Assembly (NCBI GenBank): GCA_020718275.1
Contig: DYSI01000017.1
Coordinates: 1-36,307, forward strand
From: Draconibacterium orientale
GTDB lineage: Bacteria; Bacteroidota; Bacteroidia; Bacteroidales; UBA1556
Direction of reading: 5' to 3'
DNA: 36,307 nucleotides
Shown in pieces: positions 27,330 to 35,134 of the stretch. The position numbers and the translations under genes are program-made. Position 1 is the first letter of the stretch, and the number at the start of each line of letters is the position of its first letter. The notes beneath the pieces were generated by a model. The model was given only the letters and a program-made list of their open reading frames with translations, was not told the origin of the DNA and ran no database searches.

Positions 27330-27723
27330 TGGAGCTGCGGGGAGTTGAACCCCGGTCCAAACAAGGAAAACGTATGCTTTCTACATGCTTAGTTTCGCTT
27401 TGTTTTTCGAAGTAAAATTGCTGCGAAACGAGCGGTCTTACCCTTAGTCCGGTATTTATTCGACAAAAAACACGGACAACCTTTTGCCTAGCTTTATATT
27501 GCGAGCACCTCTATATCGATACGGCATAAAGCAAGCCTTCCGAGAGATGTCTTGTCGCACCACCTGTGGCACGATAAAGTTAATCTACTATACTTCGATT
27601 AAGCAGCAAGAGCGTAATTATTTTCGCCAATTGATTGTTATGAACCTTGATTATCGTGCAGCATTCACAAAGCACGGCATGCTTACAAACCCTTTCAGCC
27701 TGCTGTCAAATCCGGTCAGCCCC
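27330..27723 (-). ncRNA. ssrA: tmRNA
   Basis: Rescues stalled ribosomes by adding a degradation tag. Read on the minus strand, the 394-nt RNA starts GGGGCTGACCGG and ends with the TpsiC arm GGTTCAACTCC and acceptor arm GCAGCTCC plus discriminator A; 5' GGGGCTG pairs with 3' CAGCTCC (one G-U). CCA is not encoded. The tag frame at 27599-27628 reads GENNYALAA and then TAA (with the tRNA-borne Ala first, AGENNYALAA), preceded by an A/T-rich resume region. This tag is typical of the Bacteroidota. The gene is flanked by a consensus promoter and a terminator, so it is a single-gene unit. Confidence 0.97.
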
Positions 27724-27742
27724 TGTTTTGGTTTTCAATTTG

Positions 27743-27773
27743 CAAAAGTAGCTTATTTTGGGCTCCATTCAAC
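27743..27773 (-). promoter_or_regulatory. Promoter of ssrA
   Basis: On the minus strand GTTG (27770-27773) is followed by exactly 19 bp and TACTTTTG (27743-27750), the same elements and spacing as at rhlE. The mature tmRNA 5' end is 20 nt downstream, so a short leader would be trimmed by RNase P. Confidence 0.85.
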
Positions 27774-27784
27774 CGTTTTTTTTC

Positions 27785-28894
27785 TTAATTAGCTTTAAGG
27801 AGTTTTCTTACCCTTGCAAATATTTTATTTGCTTTTGATAAATTTTCGTTAAAAACGTACAAAGGAATTTTTTCGATTTTTTTTAATTCCTCTTTATCTA
27901 TTTTTAGGTCGTTAAGTATTGAATCATAATCTGTTAAATCGACTTTTTTACTATCGGTCTCGTAAATTTTCAATGCCTCTTCTCGTGATATTTCGTTATT
28001 TCTGATCATATTACAAAGCTGCGGTAATCGTCTTGAACTACCTATTCGTTTTTCTCGAATATAGTTTGTAAAAGGCTCTGCTTTACAATCAAAATGACGT
28101 GTATATTCATATTGTTCAGGTTCTTTCCATCCCATTTCTTTTTTAATGATTTTGCTAATTTCCTTATCGGATGGGTTTTCAGGATAATATAATAAGTTTA
28201 TTTTTCTCCCAAATTTTCCGGTTTTGGTATATAAAAAGGAGGTGATAAAATTTAATTCTGGATAAACAAAAAACCTCTTTATCTCATCTTTTTCGATTTT
28301 AGGATTTGTTTTCAGTATTGATTTCAATCTATTTGGGTCATAAATATTTTCCTTCGAAAATGAATTTGCTTCAGTGGGGGAGTGTCCAAGAAGTATAATT
28401 GGAATCTTATAAGCTTCCGTTAATTTAAGCATTGAGCGTTCGATTCCTACACCACAAACGCCACAAATCTCGCCAGAATTTACCAAAGTAGTGCGATATA
28501 ATTTTCGTAACATTTCTGCGTCATGCTTAACCCAAATATGATCCGAGCCACATTCCTTTAAGGCGTTCTGAATATTGTCTTTTGCCATTTGGCTCATAAA
28601 TCCATTGTCGTAGGAATAAACTAAAACCTTGAGTCCGTATTTTTTAACCGCTAAATAGAGTACATAAGTGCTGTCTTTCCCTCCACTCAAAGGCACTAGG
28701 GCATTATAAGCAGATGGGTTGTTCTTAGCTTTTTCGAGAATTGCAATTAGATGTTTTTCACCATGTGGGTTAAAAGCTTTATGGCTCTTACATTGGTTAC
28801 ATAGTCCATTTTCATCGATGATGATTCCTTCGATCCCACTGTGCATAAGACATTGTTTACAGCTTTTCTTTCGATTCTGAAATTCAATCTCCAT
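27785..28894 (-). CDS. N-acetyl sugar amidotransferase-like ATPase (WbpG/PseA-type)
   Basis: The 369-residue PP-loop protein has a zinc-ribbon start (C12, C15, C32, C35: SCKQCLM ... GLCNQCKSH), then ALVPLSGGKDSTYVLYLAV with the SGGKDS ATP-pyrophosphatase loop (70-75). Later come EICGVCGVGIERSML, a second Cys pair, and ILLGHSPTEANSF. Family members use glutamine-derived ammonia to turn N-acetyl groups of surface sugars into acetamidino groups, usually with HisF/HisH partners, none of which are here. Unlike those, it is alone, with a basic C-terminal tail (LKKIEKIPLYVFNENLSKANKIFARVRK). ATG 28894 is used; TTG 28912 would add six residues. The substrate is uncertain. Confidence 0.75.
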   Translation of the reverse strand: MEIEFQNRKKSCKQCLMHSGIEGIIIDENGLCNQCKSHKAFNPHGEKHLIAILEKAKNNPSAYNALVPLSGGKDSTYVLYLAVKKYGLKVLVYSYDNGFMSQMAKDNIQNALKECGSDHIWVKHDAEMLRKLYRTTLVNSGEICGVCGVGIERSMLKLTEAYKIPIILLGHSPTEANSFSKENIYDPNRLKSILKTNPKIEKDEIKRFFVYPELNFITSFLYTKTGKFGRKINLLYYPENPSDKEISKIIKKEMGWKEPEQYEYTRHFDCKAEPFTNYIREKRIGSSRRLPQLCNMIRNNEISREEALKIYETDSKKVDLTDYDSILNDLKIDKEELKKIEKIPLYVFNENLSKANKIFARVRKLLKAN

Positions 28895-29108
28895 ATTAGT
28901 TTGTTTTTGCAATTATATATTTTGTGAATCGAATTTGTAAGGGTTATATCGCCAAATGGTAGTTTGGTAAATAGGTAAAAATGCTTGTGATTATGTTAAA
29001 TGGAACGTAGTCAATTATAAATTGACTCGCTAATTTGTATCATTTTTTAAATCCAAACGGTTAAATATGCATGCTTTTGCTAATATTAATGTGAGTAACT
29101 GATTGGTA

Positions 29109-29921
29109 TTATTGAAGTTTTCCTTTCCAAACAAAGTAATTTGGGTCAAAGGAAATGGCTTGCGGTTCATCCTTGAAAATTCCATAAATAGCTGATCCAC
29201 TGCCACTCATAGAGGCATATATTGCACCTGCTTTAATGAGTGTTTCTTTAATAAGTGGCAATTCGGGGTGCAATTGAAAAACATATGGCTCAAATCTGTT
29301 GAAAACCAAAGAGGTCCATTTTTCCTTGTCAAGGGTTGGTAATTCGCGTAAATTGAATTGGGCAGCTTGCACTTTCACCCCGCTATAGGCTTGTGCGGTT
29401 GAAACAGAAACGGCTGCTTTTACAATTACGATAAAAGAATTAGCGAGATCTAAGTCAATAGATTGTAACTCAGTGCCAGTTTGTGAAGCGAAAACAGCCG
29501 TATTATTGATAAAAAACGGACAATCGGAGCCAAGTTTTTCGGCCAAATGATGCAATTGTGTATTGCTTTGGTTCAATCCATAATATTGATTGAGCATTTT
29601 AAGTAAAGTAGCGGCATTGGAAGAGCCGCCGCCCAAGCCTGCACCCATTGGTATTTGCTTGTGCAAATGCAGCTTTATACCGCCAATACCAAAGTTTTCG
29701 TCCACCAATTTCCAGGCTTTGTAAAGCAAATTACTTTCTAGTTTGCCTTCCACCATTAATCCGCTTTGGGCGTAGTCAAAAGTACTTGTACTACGCACTA
29801 TTTCAATTACATCCATCAATGGAACTGGATATAATACACTTTCTATTTGATGGTAGCCATCAGGTCGTTTGGCGGTAATCTCAAGCCCGATATTTATTTT
29901 GCAGGGTGAAAAATTTATCAT
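29109..29921 (-). CDS. ispE: 4-diphosphocytidyl-2-C-methyl-D-erythritol kinase
   Basis: The GHMP-family kinase of the MEP isoprenoid pathway phosphorylates CDP-methylerythritol. The 270 residues start INFSPCKINIGLEITAKRPDGYH, with the substrate-contacting Lys8, and carry the ATP loop PMGAGLGGGSSNAA (91-104), LGSDCPFF and a C-terminal MSGSGSAIYGIF. ATG 29921 is preferred to TTG 29936 because it gives the conserved start. The TATTTTTG element (29925-29932) lies only 3 nt before the ATG, again too close for an ordinary leader. It is a single gene with no isoprenoid neighbours. Confidence 0.95.
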   Translation of the reverse strand: MINFSPCKINIGLEITAKRPDGYHQIESVLYPVPLMDVIEIVRSTSTFDYAQSGLMVEGKLESNLLYKAWKLVDENFGIGGIKLHLHKQIPMGAGLGGGSSNAATLLKMLNQYYGLNQSNTQLHHLAEKLGSDCPFFINNTAVFASQTGTELQSIDLDLANSFIVIVKAAVSVSTAQAYSGVKVQAAQFNLRELPTLDKEKWTSLVFNRFEPYVFQLHPELPLIKETLIKAGAIYASMSGSGSAIYGIFKDEPQAISFDPNYFVWKGKLQ

Positions 29922-30036
29922 TTTCAAAAATACCAATAATTAGGGATATGTTTTCTGCTTGTAAGAAATATTTTTGCAACGTTCTAATTAACAAAATGAA
30001 TAGTATTTTTTAAACTACCCATCTTTCGTAAAGCGC

Positions 30037-30070
30037 AAAAAAGGAGTTACCTCGGTTCTCCTTTTTTTTT
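30037..30070 (-). terminator. Likely bidirectional terminator
   Basis: AAAAAAGGAG (30037-30046) pairs with CTCC plus a run of nine T (30058-30070) around an 11-nt loop. On the minus strand it lies about 120 nt after the stop of the DUF2378-like gene and ends in six T; on the plus strand the T-run is longer. Confidence 0.7.
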
Positions 30071-30187
30071 CTTGTTTTTTTAAATACTATATCCAAAAGC
30101 TTGATAGTTTTCTTTAAACCCGAATATTCCAGATTTGGAATGTTACTACCTTCTCCGCTACTTATCCAAAGCTGATTAAATAGGTGT

Positions 30188-30739
30188 TTAGCTCCAGCTA
30201 AGTTTTATGGAAAACATACCAGGATATTTTGGGTCAATCTCATCAAAAGTAACGTTTTTACAGTTGGCTAATTCTAAGGCTTTTGTGCACCATCCGATCA
30301 CTCTATAATCTAGTATTTTAGATTTGGTCAGGAGTTTAGTGCAACTTAAAACCAGTGAGTTTTTCTTAACGTCGTCAATTTCAACATTTACGGGTTGATA
30401 GTACAGGGCGATGATTCTCTTGGAGGCTTTCATTAGCGATTGGGGAGAGGCAATCATCAAAAAGACTTTGTAAACGCCTTTGAGCCCGTACTCAGCACTA
30501 TATCGCCCAGCTTCGATGGCGGTCATTTTTTCATCATCATGGTAACAGAGTTCTGCAATTTTTTTGAGCGGAATATAATAGTATTTATCAATATCAAACC
30601 ATTGTCCTGTATCGATTACGCCATTGAAAGTTGTTCTTAATTCAAGGGGTAAGGCATTTAGCCATTCTTGATATTTAGCGCTATGCCGCTCTTTCATAAA
30701 CAAACGGGTTGAAATTACACCTGTACCTTTTACTTCCAT
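30188..30739 (-). CDS. DUF2378/TIGR02265-like protein
   Basis: 183 residues, start ATG 30739 (the longer frame to 30784 adds an AT-derived tail with no homology pattern). It has no signal or membrane helix. The order LFMKERH ... LPLELRTTFNG ... GQWFDIDKYYYIPLKKIAELCYHDDEKMTAIEAGRYSAEYGLKGVYKVFLMIASPQSLMKASKRIIALYYQPVNVEI ... is that of the alpha/beta domain described mainly in myxobacteria, which shares a fold with heme-NO-binding/V4R small-molecule sensors. There is no conserved heme His that I can place. A ligand-sensing role is a guess. It is a single gene with its own terminator. Confidence 0.6.
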   Translation of the reverse strand: MEVKGTGVISTRLFMKERHSAKYQEWLNALPLELRTTFNGVIDTGQWFDIDKYYYIPLKKIAELCYHDDEKMTAIEAGRYSAEYGLKGVYKVFLMIASPQSLMKASKRIIALYYQPVNVEIDDVKKNSLVLSCTKLLTKSKILDYRVIGWCTKALELANCKNVTFDEIDPKYPGMFSIKLSWS

Positions 30740-31014
30740 AATTATAATATTGATATTGTGTTGGTTATAAAATATAAAATTCAAAAAAAACTCATAAAAT
30801 AGAATTTTTTGGATTAATTATTCTTGCTTTTTTCAATTTGTTTAACCTATTCCAAAAAGCGGAATGAAAGTAGTAATCATTGCGATTGAAAAACAAAAAT
30901 AAAAAATAAATTAAACCTAACACATAAAAATTGCAGTCTGAGCAAAATTGGCATTATGATTCTCCTTCAATAAAAATAATTAGCTTTGCACTTTGTATCC
31001 TAAACAAACACCTT

Positions 31015-31836
31015 ATGTCAACTGCCATCAATTCAAATAAGAGTAAAATAACCACCCATGTGCTTCAAGAAATGAAATTGAAGGGGGAAAAAATAGCCAT
31101 GCTTACGGCCTATGATTTTAGTTTTGCCAAGATACTCGACACTTCCGGTATCGACGTAATTTTAGTTGGAGATTCAGCTTCCAATGTTATGGCGGGTTAC
31201 GATTCCACTTTGCCTATTACGCTTAATGATATGATTTACCACGCTTCGTCAGTGGTGCGAGCTGCTAAACGTCCTTTAGTAGTAGTAGATTTACCCTTTG
31301 GAACATATCAAGGCAATTCCAAAGAAGCGCTGGTTAGTGCAATCCGAATTATGAAAGAATCTGGCGCCAATGCAGTTAAGTTAGAAGGAGGAGAGGAAAT
31401 TTTAGAATCAATTAAGCGGATTATTTCGGCTGGTATTCCCGTGATGGGTCATTTGGGTTTAACGCCGCAATCTATTCATAAGTTTGGTACCTACGTAGTT
31501 AGAGCCACTGAGGACAAAGAGGCTAATCAATTGCGTTTGGATTCAAAGCTATTGGAGGAAGCTGGATGTTTTGCCATAATTCTTGAAAAAATTCCCGCAA
31601 AATTGGCGGCTGAAGTCACCCAATCGGTTCGTATTCCGGTAATTGGTATTGGTGCAGGGGGTGGAGTGGATGGCCAAGTGCTGGTGCTTCATGATATGCT
31701 CGGAATCACTCAGGATTTTTCGCCTCGCTTTTTGCGGCGCTATCATAACCTGAAAGAAGAAGTGATGGGCTCCGTTCAAGCCTATATCAAAGATGTTAAA
31801 TCTCAGGATTTTCCTAACGAACGTGAACAATACTAA
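31015..31836 (+). CDS. panB: 3-methyl-2-oxobutanoate hydroxymethyltransferase
   Basis: Adds a hydroxymethyl group from 5,10-methylene-THF to 2-oxoisovalerate, the first step of pantothenate and CoA synthesis. The 273-residue decamer-type barrel shows [41 protein letters not shown] (Mg-binding Asp), [43 protein letters not shown] and [25 protein letters not shown] 31015 gives the usual start; the longer frame lacks homology. A TAGCTTTG element at 30981-30988 is a likely -7 box. It is followed after 9 nt by the pseudouridine synthase gene, with which it is probably co-transcribed. Confidence 0.96.
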   Translation: MSTAINSNKSKITTHVLQEMKLKGEKIAMLTAYDFSFAKILDTSGIDVILVGDSASNVMAGYDSTLPITLNDMIYHASSVVRAAKRPLVVVDLPFGTYQGNSKEALVSAIRIMKESGANAVKLEGGEEILESIKRIISAGIPVMGHLGLTPQSIHKFGTYVVRATEDKEANQLRLDSKLLEEAGCFAIILEKIPAKLAAEVTQSVRIPVIGIGAGGGVDGQVLVLHDMLGITQDFSPRFLRRYHNLKEEVMGSVQAYIKDVKSQDFPNEREQY

Positions 31837-31845
31837 GCGATAACC

Positions 31846-32544
31846 GTGGATAAATTTGCTGATATTGTCCTATTTGAAGATAACCATTTGCTGATTGTTA
31901 ATAAAGCGGCTGGCGAAATAGTGCAGGGCGATAAAACTGAAGATGTGCCTTTGAGCGAAAAAGCTAAAGATTATATTAAAGCTAAGTACAATAAGCCAGG
32001 GGCAGTTTATCTTGGTGTTGCTCATCGCCTCGATCGGCCAACGAGTGGAGCCTTAATTTTTGCTAGAACGGACAAAGCACTGTCCCGTTTGAACGAAATG
32101 CTCCGAAATCATCAAATACAAAAGATTTATTGGGCGGTAGTGGAACAAATACCCAAACTAAATGAAGCGACACTCAAGAACTTTCTGAAACGAAATCCCG
32201 AAAGCAATAAATCATTTGTAGTGAGCAAAAACGTAGCAGGGGCTCAAGAAGCGATTCTTAAATATCGGCATTTGGCAAGCTCTGATCGTTATCATCTCCT
32301 TGAAATTGAGCTGTTGACTGGTCGGCATCACCAAATCCGTGCGCAGTTGTCGCATATTGGTTGCGTTATTAAAGGGGATTTGAAGTACGGCTCAAAACGG
32401 AATAATCCTGATGCGTCAATCCACTTACACGCCCGCCAACTCTCTTTTGTCCACCCTGTTAGTAAAGCTGAAATGAAGATTGTAGCTCCTGTGCCGAATG
32501 AATCTTTATGGCAGTTTTTTCAGAATGCATTCTCTAACGATTGA
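31846..32544 (+). CDS. RluA-family pseudouridine synthase
   Basis: Converts uridine to pseudouridine in rRNA or tRNA. The 232-residue catalytic domain lacks an S4 domain. It carries VLFEDNHLLIVNKAAGEIVQGD, GVAHRLDRPTSGALIFARTDKALSRLN with the catalytic Asp in HRLD, KIYWAVVE, LTGRHHQIRAQLSHIGCVIKGDLKYG and HARQLSFVHP. The start is GTG at 31846; there is no in-frame ATG before LNEML. The target base cannot be told from the sequence. It runs 9 nt after panB. Confidence 0.92.
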   Translation: MDKFADIVLFEDNHLLIVNKAAGEIVQGDKTEDVPLSEKAKDYIKAKYNKPGAVYLGVAHRLDRPTSGALIFARTDKALSRLNEMLRNHQIQKIYWAVVEQIPKLNEATLKNFLKRNPESNKSFVVSKNVAGAQEAILKYRHLASSDRYHLLEIELLTGRHHQIRAQLSHIGCVIKGDLKYGSKRNNPDASIHLHARQLSFVHPVSKAEMKIVAPVPNESLWQFFQNAFSND

Positions 32545-32699
32545 GTAACTTATCGAAGGTGTCATGATGTTTGTCAAATTATATAATTATATATCAATTT
32601 GTTGATATTACATATATTCAATTATTGTATTTTTGTTTACTCAGTTTATCTTAAATTCTTAAAACCAATTGCGGAATACAATTCGACTTAAATTTATAG

Positions 32700-32789
32700 T
32701 TCCTAATTCAGTGTTGTCCGATAAAAAAAACTACTAAATTGCCGAAATGGACTAAATATAATTTTTAACGGACAATAGTGTTCCTAATT
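32700..32789. mobile_element. MITE-like element, 72 bp, with 9-bp target duplication
   Basis: The 20-bp ends (32709-32728, and 32761-32780 on the other strand) read CAGTGTTGTCCGATAAAAAA and CACTATTGTCCGTTAAAAAT, identical at 16 of 20 positions. The element 32709-32780 is flanked on both sides by ttcctaatt (32700-32708 and 32781-32789), the expected trace of transposition. It has no coding capacity, so it would be a non-autonomous relic moved by an IS in trans. It lies 14 nt upstream of the cpsB-like gene. Which IS family made it cannot be told without a search. Confidence 0.75.
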
Positions 32790-32802
32790 TATTCTCCTTC
32801 AG

Positions 32803-33555
32803 ATGAAATGGCTTGATTTACTTTTTCATAAACCCGAAAAACTGCTGGCTGAACCGCTAAGTTTTGAGTCGATTATTACGGATATACATTCGCATTTAAT
32901 ACCAAATATTGATGATGGGAGCAAAAGCATGGACGAAAGCCTCGGCTTAATCAAATCACTTTACGATTTGGGTTACCGAAAGCTGATTACCACACCGCAC
33001 ATTATGAATGATTATTACAAAAATACCCCAGAAATAATTCATTCAGGACTCGAAAATTTGAGGAAAGCCCTAAAAGATGCTTCAATCAATATGGAAGTAG
33101 AGGCTGCCGCGGAGTATTTGCTTGATGATGGTTTTGAAAGTAAGTTGCAGTCGGGTAAGCTTTTGACCTTCGGTAAAAATTATGTTTTGGTTGAGATCTC
33201 TTATTTCGCAGAGCCACCGAGCTTACATAGAATGATTTTTGAACTCCAAACACAAGGCTATCGAGTGGTTCTTGCTCACCCCGAAAGATATAAATACTGG
33301 CATCAACGATTTGATCAGTATCAACAATTGGTCGATCGTGGAGTGTATTTGCAATTGAATATCAACTCATTGACTGGATGGTATAGTCCTGAGTCAAAGA
33401 AAATGGCAGAAAAATTGATCGAGATGGATATGATTAGCTTTTTAGGTACTGACCTTCATAATCAGAATTACCTTACCGAACTTCAGCGCTCACTCTTGTT
33501 TCCGAAATTGAAACAAGTAATGGAAAGCAAAAAGCTGTTGAACAAAACTATCTAG
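32803..33555 (+). CDS. CpsB/CapC-type tyrosine-protein phosphatase (PHP domain)
   Basis: The 250-residue metal-dependent phosphatase dephosphorylates tyrosine kinases of capsule or exopolysaccharide export. PHP metal ligands: D27-I-H29-S-H31 with LIPNIDDGSKSMDES, TTPH66, the Glu in AAAEYLLDDGF, VLAHPERY and GTDLHN. The order and length match the CpsB/YwqE group. No kinase or wza/wzc gene is nearby. The ATG is 14 nt after the MITE-like element, and no other promoter is evident, so its transcription may have been altered by the insertion. Confidence 0.88.
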   Translation: MKWLDLLFHKPEKLLAEPLSFESIITDIHSHLIPNIDDGSKSMDESLGLIKSLYDLGYRKLITTPHIMNDYYKNTPEIIHSGLENLRKALKDASINMEVEAAAEYLLDDGFESKLQSGKLLTFGKNYVLVEISYFAEPPSLHRMIFELQTQGYRVVLAHPERYKYWHQRFDQYQQLVDRGVYLQLNINSLTGWYSPESKKMAEKLIEMDMISFLGTDLHNQNYLTELQRSLLFPKLKQVMESKKLLNKTI

Positions 33556-33596
33556 TGAAATTGTGAGCTTCGAAATTAAACTCAACTAAATTGATG

Positions 33597-33669
33597 AGCG
33601 GTAAACGGGATTCGAACCCGCGACCCTCAGCTTGGGAAGCTGATGCTCTACCGACTGAGCTATTACCGC
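33597..33669 (-). tRNA. tRNA-Gly (anticodon CCC)
   Basis: On the minus strand: acceptor GCGGTAA/TTACCGC, D-arm AGCTCAGTCGGTAGAGC, anticodon stem TCAGC/GCTGA around loop TTCCCAA, and TpsiC arm CGGGTTCGAATCCCG. The discriminator is T and CCA is not encoded. A TAATTTTG (33688-33695) about 20 nt upstream is a possible -7 box. Confidence 0.96.
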
Positions 33670-33837
33670 AACTTTTCAATGAAAAATCAAAATTACGAAA
33701 AATGCATTTCCAATTTCACCAATGATATTATTTTTTTTGAAAAGCATTTTTAGCCGCTGATATTAGCGATAAAGCCTTGAATGGAAAATTAATTTCCCAC
33801 TTTAATTTTCGGTAAATATTTTCTATAAAGCGGCCTA

Positions 33838-34875
33838 TCAGTCTATTATTGAGTAATATTCTGCAAGTTGCTTTTTTAGTTGTTCAGTAAATTGGGGTTC
33901 AATGCTGGGCGATAGTTTCACCAATTGCTCAAGGCATTTATGCGCAATGGGTGAGTTTGGAAAGGATATAATGGATTGAAGTAGGAGGTTGAAGGCTTCC
34001 TCTTGGCTTGATCTAAGGTCGTCTTTTAATAATTCCTGCGCCCGTGAGTAATTGCTCATCCACAGCATTGGATTTACAGTAATCTTCCTTTTTAGCTGAA
34101 AAGCTTTTAAGGATTCAATTTTTCCACTTGAATAAACTTTTTGAATAGGGGGAATTTCTTCGCTGAAAAACAATTCCAAAGTACGCACATAGGCGCTGGC
34201 TTCCAAGAGGTTGTATTCCTTTGTTTTTAGTTTTTGTTCTTCGCGGCGATTCGAGAAAAAGGAAGCTTCTCCAATAATGCCTGGAATACCATACGTGCCT
34301 CTCAGCACAGCTGTTCCAGATCCTGGATAAACTAAATGATCGGATACGAGCACCTTCGGCGGGCTTTCTTCATACAATTGATTGGCAATCTGTTGCAGAA
34401 ATATTTTTCCTAATTTAATGCTAGCGGTATTTTCGGAAGCATTGCCATGGTAAAATGCGATTGGATAATTTAAGGTAGAGTCGGCAGTTGAATTGTGGTG
34501 AATCGAAATAAAAACATCTGCTTTTTGGTTCACTGCGAGTTTGATACGACTTTCAAAACTGACATTTTCGTCCGTTCGTCGGCTCATTAGCACAATGGCG
34601 CCACGGGCTTGGAGCATTTTTTCTAAGGCTAGTGCTACGCGCAGATTAATCCATTCCTCTCGCTCTCCAGCTTTTCCCACTCGGTAATGATCAGTTTTGG
34701 CGGTACCTCCATGGCCAGCATCGATGCATATTATCTTTCCTTTAAGCACCGAATCTTGCGGAAAGCTTTGCAGCTCAGGTGATTGTAAATTTCCGAAAAC
34801 AACCAATGGTAAAAGCGAAAAGATTAAGGCAAGTATGCGATACATCATTTTGTGATTTTGAATTTTAGTAGCCAT
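33838..34875 (-). CDS. N-acetylmuramoyl-L-alanine amidase, amidase_3 type
   Basis: Cuts the bond between MurNAc and the stem peptide. The 345-residue precursor has a signal sequence (YRILALIFSLLPLVVFG) and then the zinc domain IICIDAGHGG (first His), REEWINLRVALALEKML (Glu), VFISIHHNS (second His) and PGIIGEASFFSN (catalytic Glu), which makes the site complete. The C-terminal about 110 residues are a helical, non-catalytic region, perhaps for localisation. ATG 34875 starts 12 nt after the neighbouring gene; ATG 34848 (starting MMYRIL) would give a neater signal peptide and is an equal alternative. Likely part of a three-gene operon with the next two entries. Confidence 0.88.
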   Translation of the reverse strand: MATKIQNHKMMYRILALIFSLLPLVVFGNLQSPELQSFPQDSVLKGKIICIDAGHGGTAKTDHYRVGKAGEREEWINLRVALALEKMLQARGAIVLMSRRTDENVSFESRIKLAVNQKADVFISIHHNSTADSTLNYPIAFYHGNASENTASIKLGKIFLQQIANQLYEESPPKVLVSDHLVYPGSGTAVLRGTYGIPGIIGEASFFSNRREEQKLKTKEYNLLEASAYVRTLELFFSEEIPPIQKVYSSGKIESLKAFQLKRKITVNPMLWMSNYSRAQELLKDDLRSSQEEAFNLLLQSIISFPNSPIAHKCLEQLVKLSPSIEPQFTEQLKKQLAEYYSIID

Positions 34876-34886
34876 CAAATTTTACT

Positions 34887-35132
34887 TTAACGAATAGGGC
34901 AGGCATTCGATATTTTGAATTGAAAAACGGCCGGAAACTGCTCGAATAATTGTGCGATTTCCTCACTGAGTAACTTCATTACCAGCGTATGCTCGCCAGT
35001 GATTAAGGTACTCATAGCGCCAACTTCGAGATTAATATGCTGATTTGCAGCTAATTTATCGATGAAAGCTCGGATGATGTCGTTTGCCTTGTCTGATAAT
35101 GGATATAAACTTATTTCTACACTTATCATCAT
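34887..35132 (-). CDS. Small thiamine-binding-like (YkoF/MTH1187-type) protein
   Basis: 81 residues, starting MMISVEISLYPLSDKANDIIRAFIDKL, continuing with NLEVGAMSTLITGEHTLVMKLLSEEIAQLFEQFPAVFQFKISNACPIR. The beta-alpha-beta ferredoxin-like pattern and conserved YPL and GAMSTLI-TGE match the thiamine-binding YkoF/MTH1187 families, though the short length makes this a moderate call. The start is ATG 35132 (or 35129), 2 nt after the methyltransferase stop; a longer frame from 35156 overlaps that gene. Tight spacing on both sides suggests a three-gene operon with the methyltransferase and the amidase. Role in the cell unknown. Confidence 0.65.
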   Translation of the reverse strand: MMISVEISLYPLSDKANDIIRAFIDKLAANQHINLEVGAMSTLITGEHTLVMKLLSEEIAQLFEQFPAVFQFKISNACPIR

Positions 35133-35134
35133 GG

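Noticed and set aside
27484-27792. 102-codon plus-strand frame
   Set aside because: It is antisense to the tmRNA gene.
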